Shown here: piece after piece, positions 16,770-25,546 of the stretch | Layout of the letters: the number at the start of each line of letters is the position of its first letter | Position numbering within the stretch: position 1 is the first letter of the stretch | Source of the DNA: Bradyrhizobium tropiciagri | Lineage (GTDB): Bacteria > Pseudomonadota > Alphaproteobacteria > Rhizobiales > Xanthobacteraceae | Direction of reading: 5' to 3' | Length of the DNA: 64,000 nt | NCBI RefSeq assembly: GCF_001189845.1 | Contig: NZ_LFLZ01000006.1 | Span: 1 to 64,000 of the forward strand | Notes under the pieces: model-generated | Told to the model about the DNA's origin: nothing | The model's database searches: none | Seen by the model: the letters and a program-made list of their open reading frames with translations, nothing else | Program-made: the position numbers and the translations under genes

Positions 16770-17825
16770 ATGGACTCCGCCACCATTGTCATCCTCGCTG
16801 CCCTGATCATCGGCCTGATCTACGGTTCGGTCGGGTTGCTGAGCGGCTTCTGCATGATGAGCGGCCTGCGCGGCTGGTGGGCGGAGGGCGACGGCCGGCT
16901 GGTGCGCACCTATGCGCTGGCGATGGGGGTTGCGATCGCGGCCTCGCAACTGCTGGCGGCGGCCGGCCTCGTCGATCTCGGCAAGTCGATCTATCTGCAG
17001 CCGTCATTCTCGGCGCCGGTTATGTTCCTCGGCGGGCTGCTGTTCGGCTACGGCATGGTGCTGTCGAACGGCTGCGGCTCGCGGGCGCTGGTGCTGCTTG
17101 GGCGCGGCAACCTACGGTCCTTCGTGGTCGTGATCGTGCTCGGCATTTTCGCCGAGATGACGCTGAAGGGCCTGATCGCCCCGGTCCGGATCGCGATGGT
17201 GCAGGCTTCGCAGGCCACGGTATCGGCCAATTCGGTGCCGGCGCTGTTCGCGAACATCGGCCTCGGCGCGGTGCCGGCGCGGATGGTCGCGGCCTCGGTG
17301 CTCGCGGCCATCCTGATCATCTTCGCCTTTGCCCATGCCCCGTTCCGCAAGTCGCCGGGCCAGATCGCGGCCGGCCTGATCGTCGGCCTGCTGGTCGCGG
17401 GCGGCTGGTACGCGACCGGCTATCTCGGCGCCGACGATTTCAATCCGGTGCCGGTGACGTCGCTCACCTTCATCGCCCCGATCGCCGACGCGCTGCAATA
17501 TGTCATGCTGTCGACCGGCTCGACGCTCAATTTCGGCATCGTCACCGTGTTCGGCGTGTTCGCCGGCAGCCTGCTCACGGCGATTGCCACCGGACGCTTC
17601 GAACTCGAAGGCTACCGCTCGCCGCAGCACATGCTGCGCTCGGCCAGCGGCGCCGCCCTGATGGGCGCGGGCGGCGTGATGGCGTTCGGCTGCTCGGTCG
17701 GGCAGGGGCTGACCGGATTGTCGACGCTGTCGCTGTCGTCCTTCATCGCCATCGCCGGCATCATGCTCGGCACCGGCGCCGGCCTGCGCGGCGCGCTCCG
17801 TGTCAGGCCGCTCGCGACGGCCTGA
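16770..17825 (+). CDS. YeeE/YedE family sulfur-compound transporter
   Basis: A 351-residue polytopic inner-membrane protein of the YeeE/YedE (DUF395) family. Three cysteines sit at conserved places: Cys28 in LLSGFCMMSG, Cys102 in SNGCGSRALV and Cys308 in FGCSVGQGLTG, matching the three conserved cysteines that relay thiosulfate in characterised YeeE. Roughly nine hydrophobic helices fill the rest. The encoded protein is therefore likely to import thiosulfate or a related sulfur species. No TusA-like partner is adjacent, unlike many family members. It follows a repeat and is probably transcribed alone. Confidence 0.85.
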   Translation: MDSATIVILAALIIGLIYGSVGLLSGFCMMSGLRGWWAEGDGRLVRTYALAMGVAIAASQLLAAAGLVDLGKSIYLQPSFSAPVMFLGGLLFGYGMVLSNGCGSRALVLLGRGNLRSFVVVIVLGIFAEMTLKGLIAPVRIAMVQASQATVSANSVPALFANIGLGAVPARMVAASVLAAILIIFAFAHAPFRKSPGQIAAGLIVGLLVAGGWYATGYLGADDFNPVPVTSLTFIAPIADALQYVMLSTGSTLNFGIVTVFGVFAGSLLTAIATGRFELEGYRSPQHMLRSASGAALMGAGGVMAFGCSVGQGLTGLSTLSLSSFIAIAGIMLGTGAGLRGALRVRPLATA

Positions 17826-17836
17826 AGCTAAAAGAG

Positions 17837-17913
17837 CAATGATCTCCGCGCAAACGCGTTCGCGTTTGCCGCGAGGGAAACCGCTTCGTTTTTCCGGACC
17901 ATGCTTTGGAACA
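17837..17913. repeat. Rhizobial intergenic mosaic-type repeat
   Basis: GCAAACGCG-TT-CGCGTTTGC (17850-17869) is a perfect dyad, followed by AGGGAAACCGCTTCG, TTTTTCCGGACCATGC. The 'AAACCGCTTC...TTTCCGGA-CATGC' words are those of the widespread short repeat of Rhizobiales genomes. The rest of 17914-18114 has no gene; it contains repeat-like debris with no reading frame I can defend. Confidence 0.55.
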
Positions 17914-18114
17914 TGATGGGATTAGGGCGTGTACGTATAAATCTCAATCGGGTACGCGCGTGCGGGATTGCGAGATTCCGGATTGCCGTCAAAAACTGAC
18001 ATTGAAGATGCCCAAGTGAATGTCCGCTAAGGGCCCAACAGCAGAAGTCAAGGTCTCGCGAAATAACGAGAGAATTGCGCTCGCGGGTTCATTCGCTTCG
18101 CATAGCCCCAACAA

Positions 18115-19260
18115 TCATTTCCTGTCACCTGCACTCGCTGGAGATGACGGGATGACGAAGCTTGGAGCAGACTTCGTCGAAATCGCAGTTGCTGCAGCAT
18201 AGTCTGCGCTGGCCGCGGCATCATCCTTCTTTTTCTCGTAAAGCAGACCACGTGCGCGATAAGCTTTTGCGTTCTTCGGATCGAGCGAAATCCACCTCGT
18301 GTAATCAGCGATCGCATCATCGAGGTCACCCTTTAGCGCATAAGCCTGGCCGCGAAGCTGGTAGCCGGCCGCTCCGCTAGGAGCGATTGCAATGCTGGCG
18401 GTAAAGTCGGCAATCGCAACGTCGAGACCGTTATTGCGCATGTGTGCAATGCCCCGGGTGCGGTACGCATATTCCAGCTTCGGACTTAGCTCGATCGCCT
18501 TGCTCGCATCAGCAATCGCCCGCGTATTGTCATTTTTGCTCAAGTAAGAATATGCACGAAGCTCATAGGCGAGCCCGCTATCCGGATTTATAGCGATCCA
18601 ACGATCGAAGTCTGCAACGGCGCGGTCGTAGTAGCCCTTCCGCTGATAGGCGGTGGCCCGGACACGGTAACCTTCAAAGCCACCTTCCGGCTCGATCCCT
18701 ATTACCGTATCGAGGTCGGCCAACGCTTCGCTCTGGTGTCCCATCGCGGCGTGGATCTCCTGCCGGATGATATAGGCAACTGGAAATTTTGGATCAAGCG
18801 CGATTGCCTTGTCCTCGTCCGCCAACGCACCACGATGATCTCCGATCTTTTCACGCGCAAGACCACGATTGGAATATGCTCGTATGTTCAGGGGATTGAT
18901 TTCGATAGCCTTCGAGCTGTCGGCAATCGCCCGATCGTAGTCGTCTTTTCTAAAATAGGCCGCGCCCCGTCTCATGTAGGCATCCGCGAAGCTAGGATTG
19001 ATTTTGATGGCTTCGTTCTCATCATTGATCGCAGCATCGAAATCGCCATTGCGCCAGTGAGCGGCTCCGCGGCTGTAATAGATGACCGCGCGCTCGCCTT
19101 GATCCGGCCTGCCGCTATCGAGCAGTTGCGTGCAGTCGGAAATGACGGCGCGTTCCGATGTATCGTCGGCCGCATTGCAGGAGCTATGGTTCTCGCCGCT
19201 CTGAGCCAGCGCCGGCGGTGTGCCAAGTGCAAGCACCACGGCCAGGACAATAGCTTTCAT
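18115..19260 (-). CDS. Periplasmic tetratricopeptide-repeat protein
   Basis: A 381-residue secreted TPR protein. The start is the ATG with GAGG six bases upstream, giving a classic signal peptide (MKAIVLAVVLALGTPPALAQ). After a short Cys-containing segment (HSSCNAADDTSERAVISDCTQLL) come nine consecutive 34-residue TPR units, each with the pattern AY..RG.AY...GDYD.AIAD...AI.INP. The protein would act as a binding scaffold in the periplasm; no partner is identifiable. Base composition is visibly more AT-rich than the neighbours, and it is flanked on both sides by about 290 bases of repeat debris, suggesting an acquired segment. Confidence 0.85.
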   Translation of the reverse strand: MKAIVLAVVLALGTPPALAQSGENHSSCNAADDTSERAVISDCTQLLDSGRPDQGERAVIYYSRGAAHWRNGDFDAAINDENEAIKINPSFADAYMRRGAAYFRKDDYDRAIADSSKAIEINPLNIRAYSNRGLAREKIGDHRGALADEDKAIALDPKFPVAYIIRQEIHAAMGHQSEALADLDTVIGIEPEGGFEGYRVRATAYQRKGYYDRAVADFDRWIAINPDSGLAYELRAYSYLSKNDNTRAIADASKAIELSPKLEYAYRTRGIAHMRNNGLDVAIADFTASIAIAPSGAAGYQLRGQAYALKGDLDDAIADYTRWISLDPKNAKAYRARGLLYEKKKDDAAASADYAAATAISTKSAPSFVIPSSPASAGDRK

Positions 19261-19551
19261 ATACATCCTCACGGACCCGCTACACGAGCAGAACATCGAT
19301 GGCAGCAATCTAAGGATGAAACACTTATTCCTGCAAGGTGTTTCCGCGGGCAGGTCAGCTTCGGGGTCACAAGCCGGCGTTCCTAAGGGCGGAGTCGCGT
19401 GTCGGCTTTACCTCGAAAAGTGGTATCCCGGATTTATGGGTACCGCCCTAGATTGAGCTGAGCTAAAGTCGCGACGGATGTTCACCTCTCCCCGTCAGGA
19501 GAGGTGGACCGAATCCGTGGTCAAACCGTTTCAACTTAACTTCATCCTGCT
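19261..19551. other. Gene-free interval with truncated repeat
   Basis: This 291-base stretch lies between two minus-strand genes. It contains a hairpin CACCTCTCC (19483-19491) / GGAGAGGTG (19498-19506), a truncated GAGAGGTCG-family repeat. No reading frame, promoter or terminator could be supported elsewhere in it. Confidence 0.5.
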
Positions 19552-20451
19552 CTAGGCCCGCGCCGGCGCATCCGCGAGCGAGCTCAGCGCGATGCCGCCG
19601 ACGATCAGGGCAGCGGCAATCGCCAGCGAGAGATCGATCGGTTCGCCGAGCAGCAGCGCCGCGGTCACGATGCCGACGATCGGCGTCCCGGTCGTGCCGA
19701 GCGAGGTGGTCAGTGCCGGCAGGCTCTTGTTGACCATCGACATCGCCCAATAGGCCAGCGCCGTGCCGATGAAGCCGGAGTAGAGGAACAGCAGCACGAG
19801 GTGTGGTGACCAGGTCACTGTGGGTACGCCTTCGGTGACCAGCGCGCTGATGGTCAGCACCAGCGTTGCGACCAGCACCTGCCACAGCAGGAGTTGCAGC
19901 GGCGTCGCGATCCAGCGGTGTGAGCGGATATAGATGATGTTGGCGGCCCAGCAGATCGCGGCGAGGATGATCATGCCGGCACCGGCGATCACGTGCAGAT
20001 TGCTCCAGTCCAGCGATGTCGGGTTGAGGATCACGCAGAGGCCCGCGAGTCCGGAGGCAACGCCGACCAGCTTGAGCATGCCGAGCCGTTCGGTTCGCGC
20101 GGCGCCGGCGGCCAGCGCCACCCATAGAGGCGTGGTGTAGCCCAGCACGATGCCCTTGCTGGCCGGCAAATAGCGCAAGCCCGCGGCGACCAGCGTCGAG
20201 AAGAACGTCATATGCAGCAGCGCCACGCTGAGCACGACCGGGACATCGGCAATCCGCGGAATGATCAGATTGCCGCTGGCGCGCAGGATCACCAGCAGCG
20301 CGATCAGGGCGACCCAGCTGCGGATCGATGCGGTCCACAGCGGCGGCACCGCCTCGACCAGCGTTTTCGTCACCGACCAGTTGATGCCCCAGGCCAGCAC
20401 CACGACGATGAACAGGGCGGCGGCCTTGGCGGGCGAGAGTGACTGGTTCAC
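19552..20451 (-). CDS. EamA/DMT family exporter
   Basis: A 299-residue drug/metabolite transporter with ten predicted membrane helices in two EamA repeats; the first begins AALFIVVVLAWGINWSVTK, the second includes VTWSPHLVLLFLYSGFIGTALAYWAMSMV, a typical EamA ending helix pair. The start is a GTG with AAGGA eight bases upstream. It is divergent from a MocR-family regulator whose operator-like repeats lie between them, and such exporter/MocR pairs commonly handle an amino acid or amine sensed through PLP. The exported molecule is unknown. Confidence 0.9.
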   Translation of the reverse strand: MNQSLSPAKAAALFIVVVLAWGINWSVTKTLVEAVPPLWTASIRSWVALIALLVILRASGNLIIPRIADVPVVLSVALLHMTFFSTLVAAGLRYLPASKGIVLGYTTPLWVALAAGAARTERLGMLKLVGVASGLAGLCVILNPTSLDWSNLHVIAGAGMIILAAICWAANIIYIRSHRWIATPLQLLLWQVLVATLVLTISALVTEGVPTVTWSPHLVLLFLYSGFIGTALAYWAMSMVNKSLPALTTSLGTTGTPIVGIVTAALLLGEPIDLSLAIAAALIVGGIALSSLADAPARA

Positions 20452-20495
20452 GACAGAATCCTTGCAGGCGATAACCCCCTGTGAATAGGATCACC

Positions 20496-20543
20496 CTGGC
20501 TCTCTCGAAAGAGCCAGATTAGATAGAACAAAGGAGCCAGATT
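20496..20543. promoter_or_regulatory. Three-half-site operator between exporter and MocR genes
   Basis: CTGGCTCT (20496-20503) and AGAGCCAG (20510-20517) form a perfect inverted repeat. GAGCCAGATT occurs twice in direct orientation, at 20511-20520 and 20534-20543, 23 bases apart. Inverted plus direct repeats are typical of MocR-family binding sites. The last copy overlaps the ribosome site and start of the MocR gene, implying autoregulation. Confidence 0.65.
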
Positions 20544-21999
20544 GATCCTCGCCGAACTGCTCGCGCTGAAGCGGGCCGATGATGCCGGGTTGACTGCGCA
20601 ACTGACCCAGCAGCTGCGCGCGCTGATGGCGAGCGGCCGGATCAGGAGCGGGGCTGTGCTGCCGTCGAGCCGCACGCTGTCGGCCGAGCTCGACGTGTCG
20701 CGCAACACGGTGACGCATGCCTATGAGCAGCTCGCGGCCGAGGGCTATCTGCGTGTCGCCGCGCGGCGGCGGCCGGTGGTGTCAGACGATATCGAGGTGC
20801 GCTTCGCCAAACCTGTAGGTGCGCCGAGGCGCGAGGCGCCCCGCAAACCGCTGTTGTCGCCCTGGGCCTTGCAGCTCTCCGACACGGACTGGCCGCTGTC
20901 CTACCAGGCGAAGTTCCGGCCGCTGCGTTCCGGACTGGCGGATGCGCGCGAGTTTCCGCATGAGATCTGGGCGCGCTGCCTGCGCCGTAGCGCGCTGCGC
21001 CGCCGCTTCAACGACCAGACCGTGGTCAATCGGTCGAGCCTGCGCGCAGCCTTGCGCGATTACCTCGAAATCAGCCGCGGCGTGCGCGCCGAGGCAGATC
21101 AGATCCTGATCCTGCCGACCGCGCAGGCGGCGCTGACGCTGATCGCCGCGACCCTCGTCGCGCCCGGCGATGCGGTGTGGACCGAGGATCCCGGCTATCC
21201 CGGCGCCGCGGCAGCGTTTCGCGCGGCCGGCGCCGACGTCGTCGGCGTCAGGCTCGATCAATGGGGCATGATGCGGATGCGCGAGGCGCGCGCGCCGAAA
21301 CTGATCTTCACGACGCCCTCGCATCAGCATCCGACCGGACGGGTGATGCCGGTTGCGCGCCGCACCGAGTTGCTGGCGTCGGCCGCGTCCGGCAAGACCT
21401 GGATCGTCGAGGACGATTACGACGGCGAGTTTCACTATGACAGCCGCCCGATGCCTGCGCTGCAGGGGCTCGATCGCGAGGGGCGCGTGCTCTATCTCGG
21501 CACGTTTGCAAAAGCGATGACCGCCGATATCCGTATCGGCTATCTGGTGGTGCCGCCATCATTGGCGCAGACGATGGAAATCGCGCAGCGCCACCTCGGA
21601 CTGATTGCGTCCGTCCACGTCCAGGAGGCATTGACCGACTTCATGGCCGACGGGCACTTCCTGGCGCATGTCAGGCGAATGCGGCGCGTCTACCGCGTGC
21701 GCCGCGACCATCTTGCCGCGGCGCTGGCGCGGCACCTTGCGCCGGTGCTCACCGCCGAGGTCCCGCCGGGCGGGATGCAGCTGATCGCCCGTTTCAAGGA
21801 TGGCGCCGCGGACCAGAATGCGGTCGCGCGGCTGGTGGCGGCCGGCGTCGAGGTGCGCGCGCTCTCAAGCCTCGCGCTGCAGCGGCCACGCGACCACGGC
21901 CTGTTGCTCGGCTTCGCCGCCTGGCGCGAGAACGAGATCGGCGCCGCGGTGCGGACCATGGCGAACTGCCTGACCGGCAAGCGCGCCGCGCGCGGGTAG
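20542..21999 (+). CDS. MocR-family regulator (GntR winged helix + aminotransferase fold)
   Basis: A 485-residue PLP-dependent regulator. Residues about 10-80 are a GntR winged helix (RIRSGAVLPSSRTLSAELDVSRNTVTHAYEQLAAEGYL). Residues about 120-480 have the class I aminotransferase fold: TEDPGYPGA, the VEDDYDGEFHYDSRP signature, and the PLP lysine in YLGTFAKAMTADIRIGYLVVP. The start is a TTG with AAGGAG five bases upstream (20531-20536). It is divergent from an EamA exporter and probably controls it and itself through the repeats in 20496-20543. Confidence 0.93.
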   Translation: MILAELLALKRADDAGLTAQLTQQLRALMASGRIRSGAVLPSSRTLSAELDVSRNTVTHAYEQLAAEGYLRVAARRRPVVSDDIEVRFAKPVGAPRREAPRKPLLSPWALQLSDTDWPLSYQAKFRPLRSGLADAREFPHEIWARCLRRSALRRRFNDQTVVNRSSLRAALRDYLEISRGVRAEADQILILPTAQAALTLIAATLVAPGDAVWTEDPGYPGAAAAFRAAGADVVGVRLDQWGMMRMREARAPKLIFTTPSHQHPTGRVMPVARRTELLASAASGKTWIVEDDYDGEFHYDSRPMPALQGLDREGRVLYLGTFAKAMTADIRIGYLVVPPSLAQTMEIAQRHLGLIASVHVQEALTDFMADGHFLAHVRRMRRVYRVRRDHLAAALARHLAPVLTAEVPPGGMQLIARFKDGAADQNAVARLVAAGVEVRALSSLALQRPRDHGLLLGFAAWRENEIGAAVRTMANCLTGKRAARG

Positions 22000-22014
22000 A
22001 CGGTGAGGGGGCTC

Positions 22015-22190
22015 GCATGATTTCGGAATATTAGAAATATATCCCTGAGTTGCCCGACGTGTCAAGTTGCTTGGTCGAACGCCGGCAGCCGCCGACTCCT
22101 TTGCATGAGGTTGTTTTCGATATTTTGGCGGCGCCCGCCTGCGGAGGGCCGCAAGCGGGAGAGGAACGCAGCTCCGATGCCGGTACGAGT
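22015..22190. repeat. Repeat-like intergenic sequence
   Basis: This is an intergenic piece including CCCTGAGTTGCCCGACG, TTGCATGAGGTTGTTTTCG, ATATTTTGGCGGCGCCCGCC and GCGGAGGGCCGCAAGCGGGAG. It has no coding potential. Its words resemble sequences scattered through Bradyrhizobium intergenic DNA, but only one copy is present here, so the repeat call rests on recollection. Confidence 0.3.
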
Positions 22191-22215
22191 CGACCAAGTT
22201 CCTCTACGCCAATAG

Positions 22216-23436
22216 CTACTCCGCCGCCTTGGTGACGATCCGCACCTCGGATGTCAGCGTCTTGTGCACCGGGCATTTGTCGGCGATCTCCATCAGCCGC
22301 TTGCGCTGGTCGGCATCGAGGTTGCCCTCGATCCTGATGACGCGGTCGATCTGGTCCAGCATGCCCTCGCGCGTCTCGCACTCCTCGCAATCCTTCGCAT
22401 AGATCTTGTTGTGCTGAAGCGTCACGGTGATGCGATCGACCGGCAGCGACTTGCGGTCGGCATACATCCGCATCGTCATCGAGGTGCAGGCGCCGAGGCC
22501 GGTGAGCAGGAAATCGTACGGTCCGGGGCCGGTGTCGTTGCCGCCGACGGCGACCGGTTCGTCGGCGATCAGCCGGTGCGGACCGGTGGTGACGATCTGC
22601 TGGAACTTGCCGTTGCGGGTCTCCTGCACCACGACGTTGCGCGACGCGCTGCCGGTGTCGGCAGCCGGCTGCGGCGTGAGATCGACGTAGCGCTCGGCCC
22701 AGGCGCCGATCACATCGGCGACATAGGCGGCATCCTGCTTGCCGCTCAGGAGATGATCGGCGCCCGCAAGCGAGACGAAGCTCTTGGGGTGCTTGGCCGC
22801 GATGAAGATGTTGGTGGCGTTGTCGATGCCGACGGTGTCGTCGGTCGGCGAGTGCATGATCAGCAGCGCCTTGTGCAGCTGCTTCACCTGCGCCATCAAA
22901 TTCTGCTCGGCGACGTCGTCGAGGAATTCGCGCTTGATGCGGAACGGGCGGCCGGCGAGCGATACCTCGCCTTCGCCCTGCGCGCGGATGTCCTCGATCC
23001 GGTCCTTGAAGAGATGCGTGACATGGACGGGATCGGACGGCGCGGCGATGGTAACGACCGCCTTCGCCTCGGGGATCCGGCCCGCTGCCGCGAGGATCGC
23101 GGCACCGCCGAGGCTATGGCCGATCAGGATTGCCGGCGCCTTGCGTGTCTCGCGCAGATGGTCCGCGGCGCGCACCAGATCGGCGACGTTCGAGGAGAAG
23201 GTCGAGTTGGCGAAGTCGCCTTCGCTAGAGCCGAGGCCGGTGAAGTCGAAGCGCAGCGTGGCGATGCCCTTGGCCGCGAGCGCGGCGGCGATGCGCTTTG
23301 CCGCCAGCACGTCCTTGCCGCAGGTGAAGCAATGCGCGAACAGCGCGTAGGCCTTGATCGGACCGTCGGGCGTATCAAGGGCGGCAGCAAGCTGATGGCC
23401 GCCTACACCGGTGAATTGAAAACGTTCATGCGGCAC
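22216..23436 (-). CDS. Bifunctional alpha/beta hydrolase-OsmC fusion
   Basis: A 406-residue two-domain protein. Residues 1-252 are an alpha/beta hydrolase (nucleophile Ser108 in IGHSLGG, acid near Asp199, His228 in GADHLL). Residues about 265-406 are an OsmC/YhfA domain with its two redox cysteines, Cys317 (GLGACTSMT) and Cys388 (ADKCPVHKTL). OsmC proteins reduce organic hydroperoxides with thiols, so the fusion may hydrolyse and detoxify peroxidised esters. The hydrolase domain contains a CFTCGKD motif shared by this fused family. The next gene in its direction of origin is a molybdoenzyme-like protein ending 28 bases upstream, so they may be co-transcribed. Confidence 0.93.
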   Translation of the reverse strand: MPHERFQFTGVGGHQLAAALDTPDGPIKAYALFAHCFTCGKDVLAAKRIAAALAAKGIATLRFDFTGLGSSEGDFANSTFSSNVADLVRAADHLRETRKAPAILIGHSLGGAAILAAAGRIPEAKAVVTIAAPSDPVHVTHLFKDRIEDIRAQGEGEVSLAGRPFRIKREFLDDVAEQNLMAQVKQLHKALLIMHSPTDDTVGIDNATNIFIAAKHPKSFVSLAGADHLLSGKQDAAYVADVIGAWAERYVDLTPQPAADTGSASRNVVVQETRNGKFQQIVTTGPHRLIADEPVAVGGNDTGPGPYDFLLTGLGACTSMTMRMYADRKSLPVDRITVTLQHNKIYAKDCEECETREGMLDQIDRVIRIEGNLDADQRKRLMEIADKCPVHKTLTSEVRIVTKAAE

Positions 23437-23464
23437 AGGCGGGCTCCATCATTGCGTTGGTTCA

Positions 23465-24127
23465 TCAGTCGCCAGAATAGCGCTGTTCGGCCCAGGGATC
23501 ACCGCGATTGTGATAGCCGCGCACCTCCCAGAAGCCCGGCGCATCGTCGGTGAGGAATTCGATGCGCTGCAGCCATTTTGCGCTCTTCCAGAAATACAAA
23601 TGCGGCACCACCAGCCGCACCGGGCCGCCGTGCTCCTGCTCGAGCGGCGTGCCCGACCAGCTATGGGCGAGCAGCGCGTCCTCGGCGGCAAAGTCCTCGA
23701 GCGGCAGGTTCGTCGTATAGCCGTCATACGAATGCAGCACGACGAAGCGCGCATCCTCACGCGGCTGGCAGGCGGCGAGCAGGTCGCTTGTCGCGAGCCC
23801 CTCCCATTGATTGTCGTAGCGCGACCAGGTCGTGACGCAGTGAATGTCGGAGACGAATTGGGTCTGCGGCTGTGCCATGAATTGCGGCCAGTCCCAGTAG
23901 AGCGTCTGCTCGACCGCGCCGTAGACGTCGAGCCGCCAGCGCTCCCGCGTGACGTTCGGCAGCATCCCGAGATCGAGCACCGGCCAGTCCGCCGTCAGAT
24001 GCTGGCCCGGCGGCAGGCGCTGCTCCTCCGGCCTTGTGACCTTGCCGGTGAGGAATTTGCCCTCGCGCGCCCAGCGCTGCTTGCTACGCGTCAGCTTGCT
24101 GTCAGGCGGTTCGTTATCGTCAGACAT
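23465..24127 (-). CDS. Sulfite oxidase-like molybdopterin oxidoreductase
   Basis: A 220-residue cytoplasmic protein with a sulfite-oxidase-family molybdopterin fold. The Mo ligand is Cys97 in SDIHCVTTWSRYDNQW. Other family landmarks are GLATSDLLAAC, the EHGGPVRLVVPHLYFWKSAKW segment that contacts the cofactor, and FWEVRGYHNRGDPWAEQRY at the end. No signal peptide and no heme domain are present. This is the short YuiH-type subfamily whose substrate is not established. It lies 12 bases downstream of an MFS transporter gene on the same strand. Confidence 0.9.
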   Translation of the reverse strand: MSDDNEPPDSKLTRSKQRWAREGKFLTGKVTRPEEQRLPPGQHLTADWPVLDLGMLPNVTRERWRLDVYGAVEQTLYWDWPQFMAQPQTQFVSDIHCVTTWSRYDNQWEGLATSDLLAACQPREDARFVVLHSYDGYTTNLPLEDFAAEDALLAHSWSGTPLEQEHGGPVRLVVPHLYFWKSAKWLQRIEFLTDDAPGFWEVRGYHNRGDPWAEQRYSGD

Positions 24128-24139
24128 GGCGTCGGTCCA

Positions 24140-25462
24140 TCACTCGTGGCGATGCATCGCGGAGTCGTGCTTGGTGTCGCGCATGGTCGAGTAGATCAAC
24201 AGCGACAGGAAGATCATGCCGCTGAGATAATAGTAGAACCAGTCCTCGTGCCCGATGCTCTTGAAATAGAGCGCAACCGCGGGTGCGGTGCCGCCGAAGA
24301 TCGACACCGTGATGGCGTAGGGCAGGCCGACGCCGAGCGCGCGGACATTGGTCGGGAACAGCTCGGCCTTCACGATCGCATTGATCGAGGTGTAGCCGGC
24401 GACGAAGATCCAGGCGCCGCAGATCAGGAGGAAGGCGGTGAAGGGCGACTTGGTCTCCTTCAGCGTGGTCAGGATCGGGACCGTCGCCAGCGTGCCGGCG
24501 ATGCCGAAGAAGATCAGCAGCGGCTTGCGACCGATGCGGTCGGACAGCGCGCCATAGATCGGCTGCAGGAAGGTCGCGAAGATCAGCGAGCCGAAGATCA
24601 CGAAGGTGGTCTGGTCTTCGGTGAGGCCGACCGACAGTTTCACGAAGGTCTGCATGTAAGTGGTGAAGGTGTAGAACGCCGCGGTGCCGCCGGCGGTGAG
24701 GCCGACCACCAGCAGCAATTCGCGCGGATAGTTCAGGAGGCCGACGATCGAGCCGGTCGGCTTGGAGACCTTCTTCGCCTCCTCGAACGCCTCGGTCTCG
24801 TGCAGGCCGCGCCGCATCACCGCTGCGAAGATCGCGAGCATCGCGCCGATCACGAACGGAATCCGCCAGCCCCAGGCCTTCAGCTCGTCCGGGGTCAGGA
24901 ACACCTTCTGCAGCAACAGCAGCACGATGATCGCGGTGAGCTGGCCGCCGATCAGCGTGACGTACTGGAAGCTGGAATAGAAGCCGCGATGCTTGGGATC
25001 GGCGACCTCGCTGAGATAGGTGGCGCTTGCGCCGTATTCGCCGCCGAGGCTGAGGCCCTCGATGACGCGGGCGAGCGCCAGGATCGCCGGGGCCGCAAAG
25101 CCGATCGTGGCATAGGTCGGCGTCACCGCGATGATCAGCGAGCCGAAGCACATGCAGACCACCGAAAGCGTCAATGACAGCCGACGGCCATAGCGGTCGG
25201 CGATGAAGCCGAACAGCCAGCCGCCGAGCGGGCGCATCAGGAAGGTCGCGGCGAACAGCACCGCGGCATTGAGCTGCTGCACCACCGGATCGCTGTGCGG
25301 GAAGAACGCCGGCGCGAAATACAGCGCGAATGCGGTGTAGGCGTAGAAATCGTACCACTCGACGAGATTGCCGACCGAGCCGATGAAGATCGCCTTCACC
25401 CGCCGCTCGACGTCATGGATGTCGAGATGATCGCTCGCGGGTTGAGCGGTTTGTTCGGACAT
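24140..25462 (-). CDS. MFS transporter, metabolite:H+ symporter (MHS) family
   Basis: A 440-residue, twelve-helix carrier. Family hallmarks are VGNLVEWYDFYAYTAFALYFAPAFFP in helix 1, RPLGGWLFGFIADRYGRR after helix 2, and the helix 4-5 segment RVIEGLSLGGEYGASATYLSEVADPKHRGFYSSFQ, as in alpha-ketoglutarate, citrate and betaine permeases. It probably imports an organic acid or betaine by proton symport. GGGGAGG precedes the ATG. It lies 84 bases downstream of the P450 gene, with the same orientation, so it could carry the P450 substrate; that is only a suggestion from position. Confidence 0.9.
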   Translation of the reverse strand: MSEQTAQPASDHLDIHDVERRVKAIFIGSVGNLVEWYDFYAYTAFALYFAPAFFPHSDPVVQQLNAAVLFAATFLMRPLGGWLFGFIADRYGRRLSLTLSVVCMCFGSLIIAVTPTYATIGFAAPAILALARVIEGLSLGGEYGASATYLSEVADPKHRGFYSSFQYVTLIGGQLTAIIVLLLLQKVFLTPDELKAWGWRIPFVIGAMLAIFAAVMRRGLHETEAFEEAKKVSKPTGSIVGLLNYPRELLLVVGLTAGGTAAFYTFTTYMQTFVKLSVGLTEDQTTFVIFGSLIFATFLQPIYGALSDRIGRKPLLIFFGIAGTLATVPILTTLKETKSPFTAFLLICGAWIFVAGYTSINAIVKAELFPTNVRALGVGLPYAITVSIFGGTAPAVALYFKSIGHEDWFYYYLSGMIFLSLLIYSTMRDTKHDSAMHRHE

Positions 25463-25546
25463 TGGCAGGCCTCCCCGGATTCTCTGGCTCGATTCCGGGG
25501 CAACCTAACTCATTTGCGTGGTGCGATGTAACTGCTGTCCTGTTCT

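Noticed and set aside
23510..25177. A 555-codon plus-strand frame opposite the Mo enzyme and MFS genes
   Set aside because: Antisense to two conserved genes, with no recognisable domain or ribosome site.
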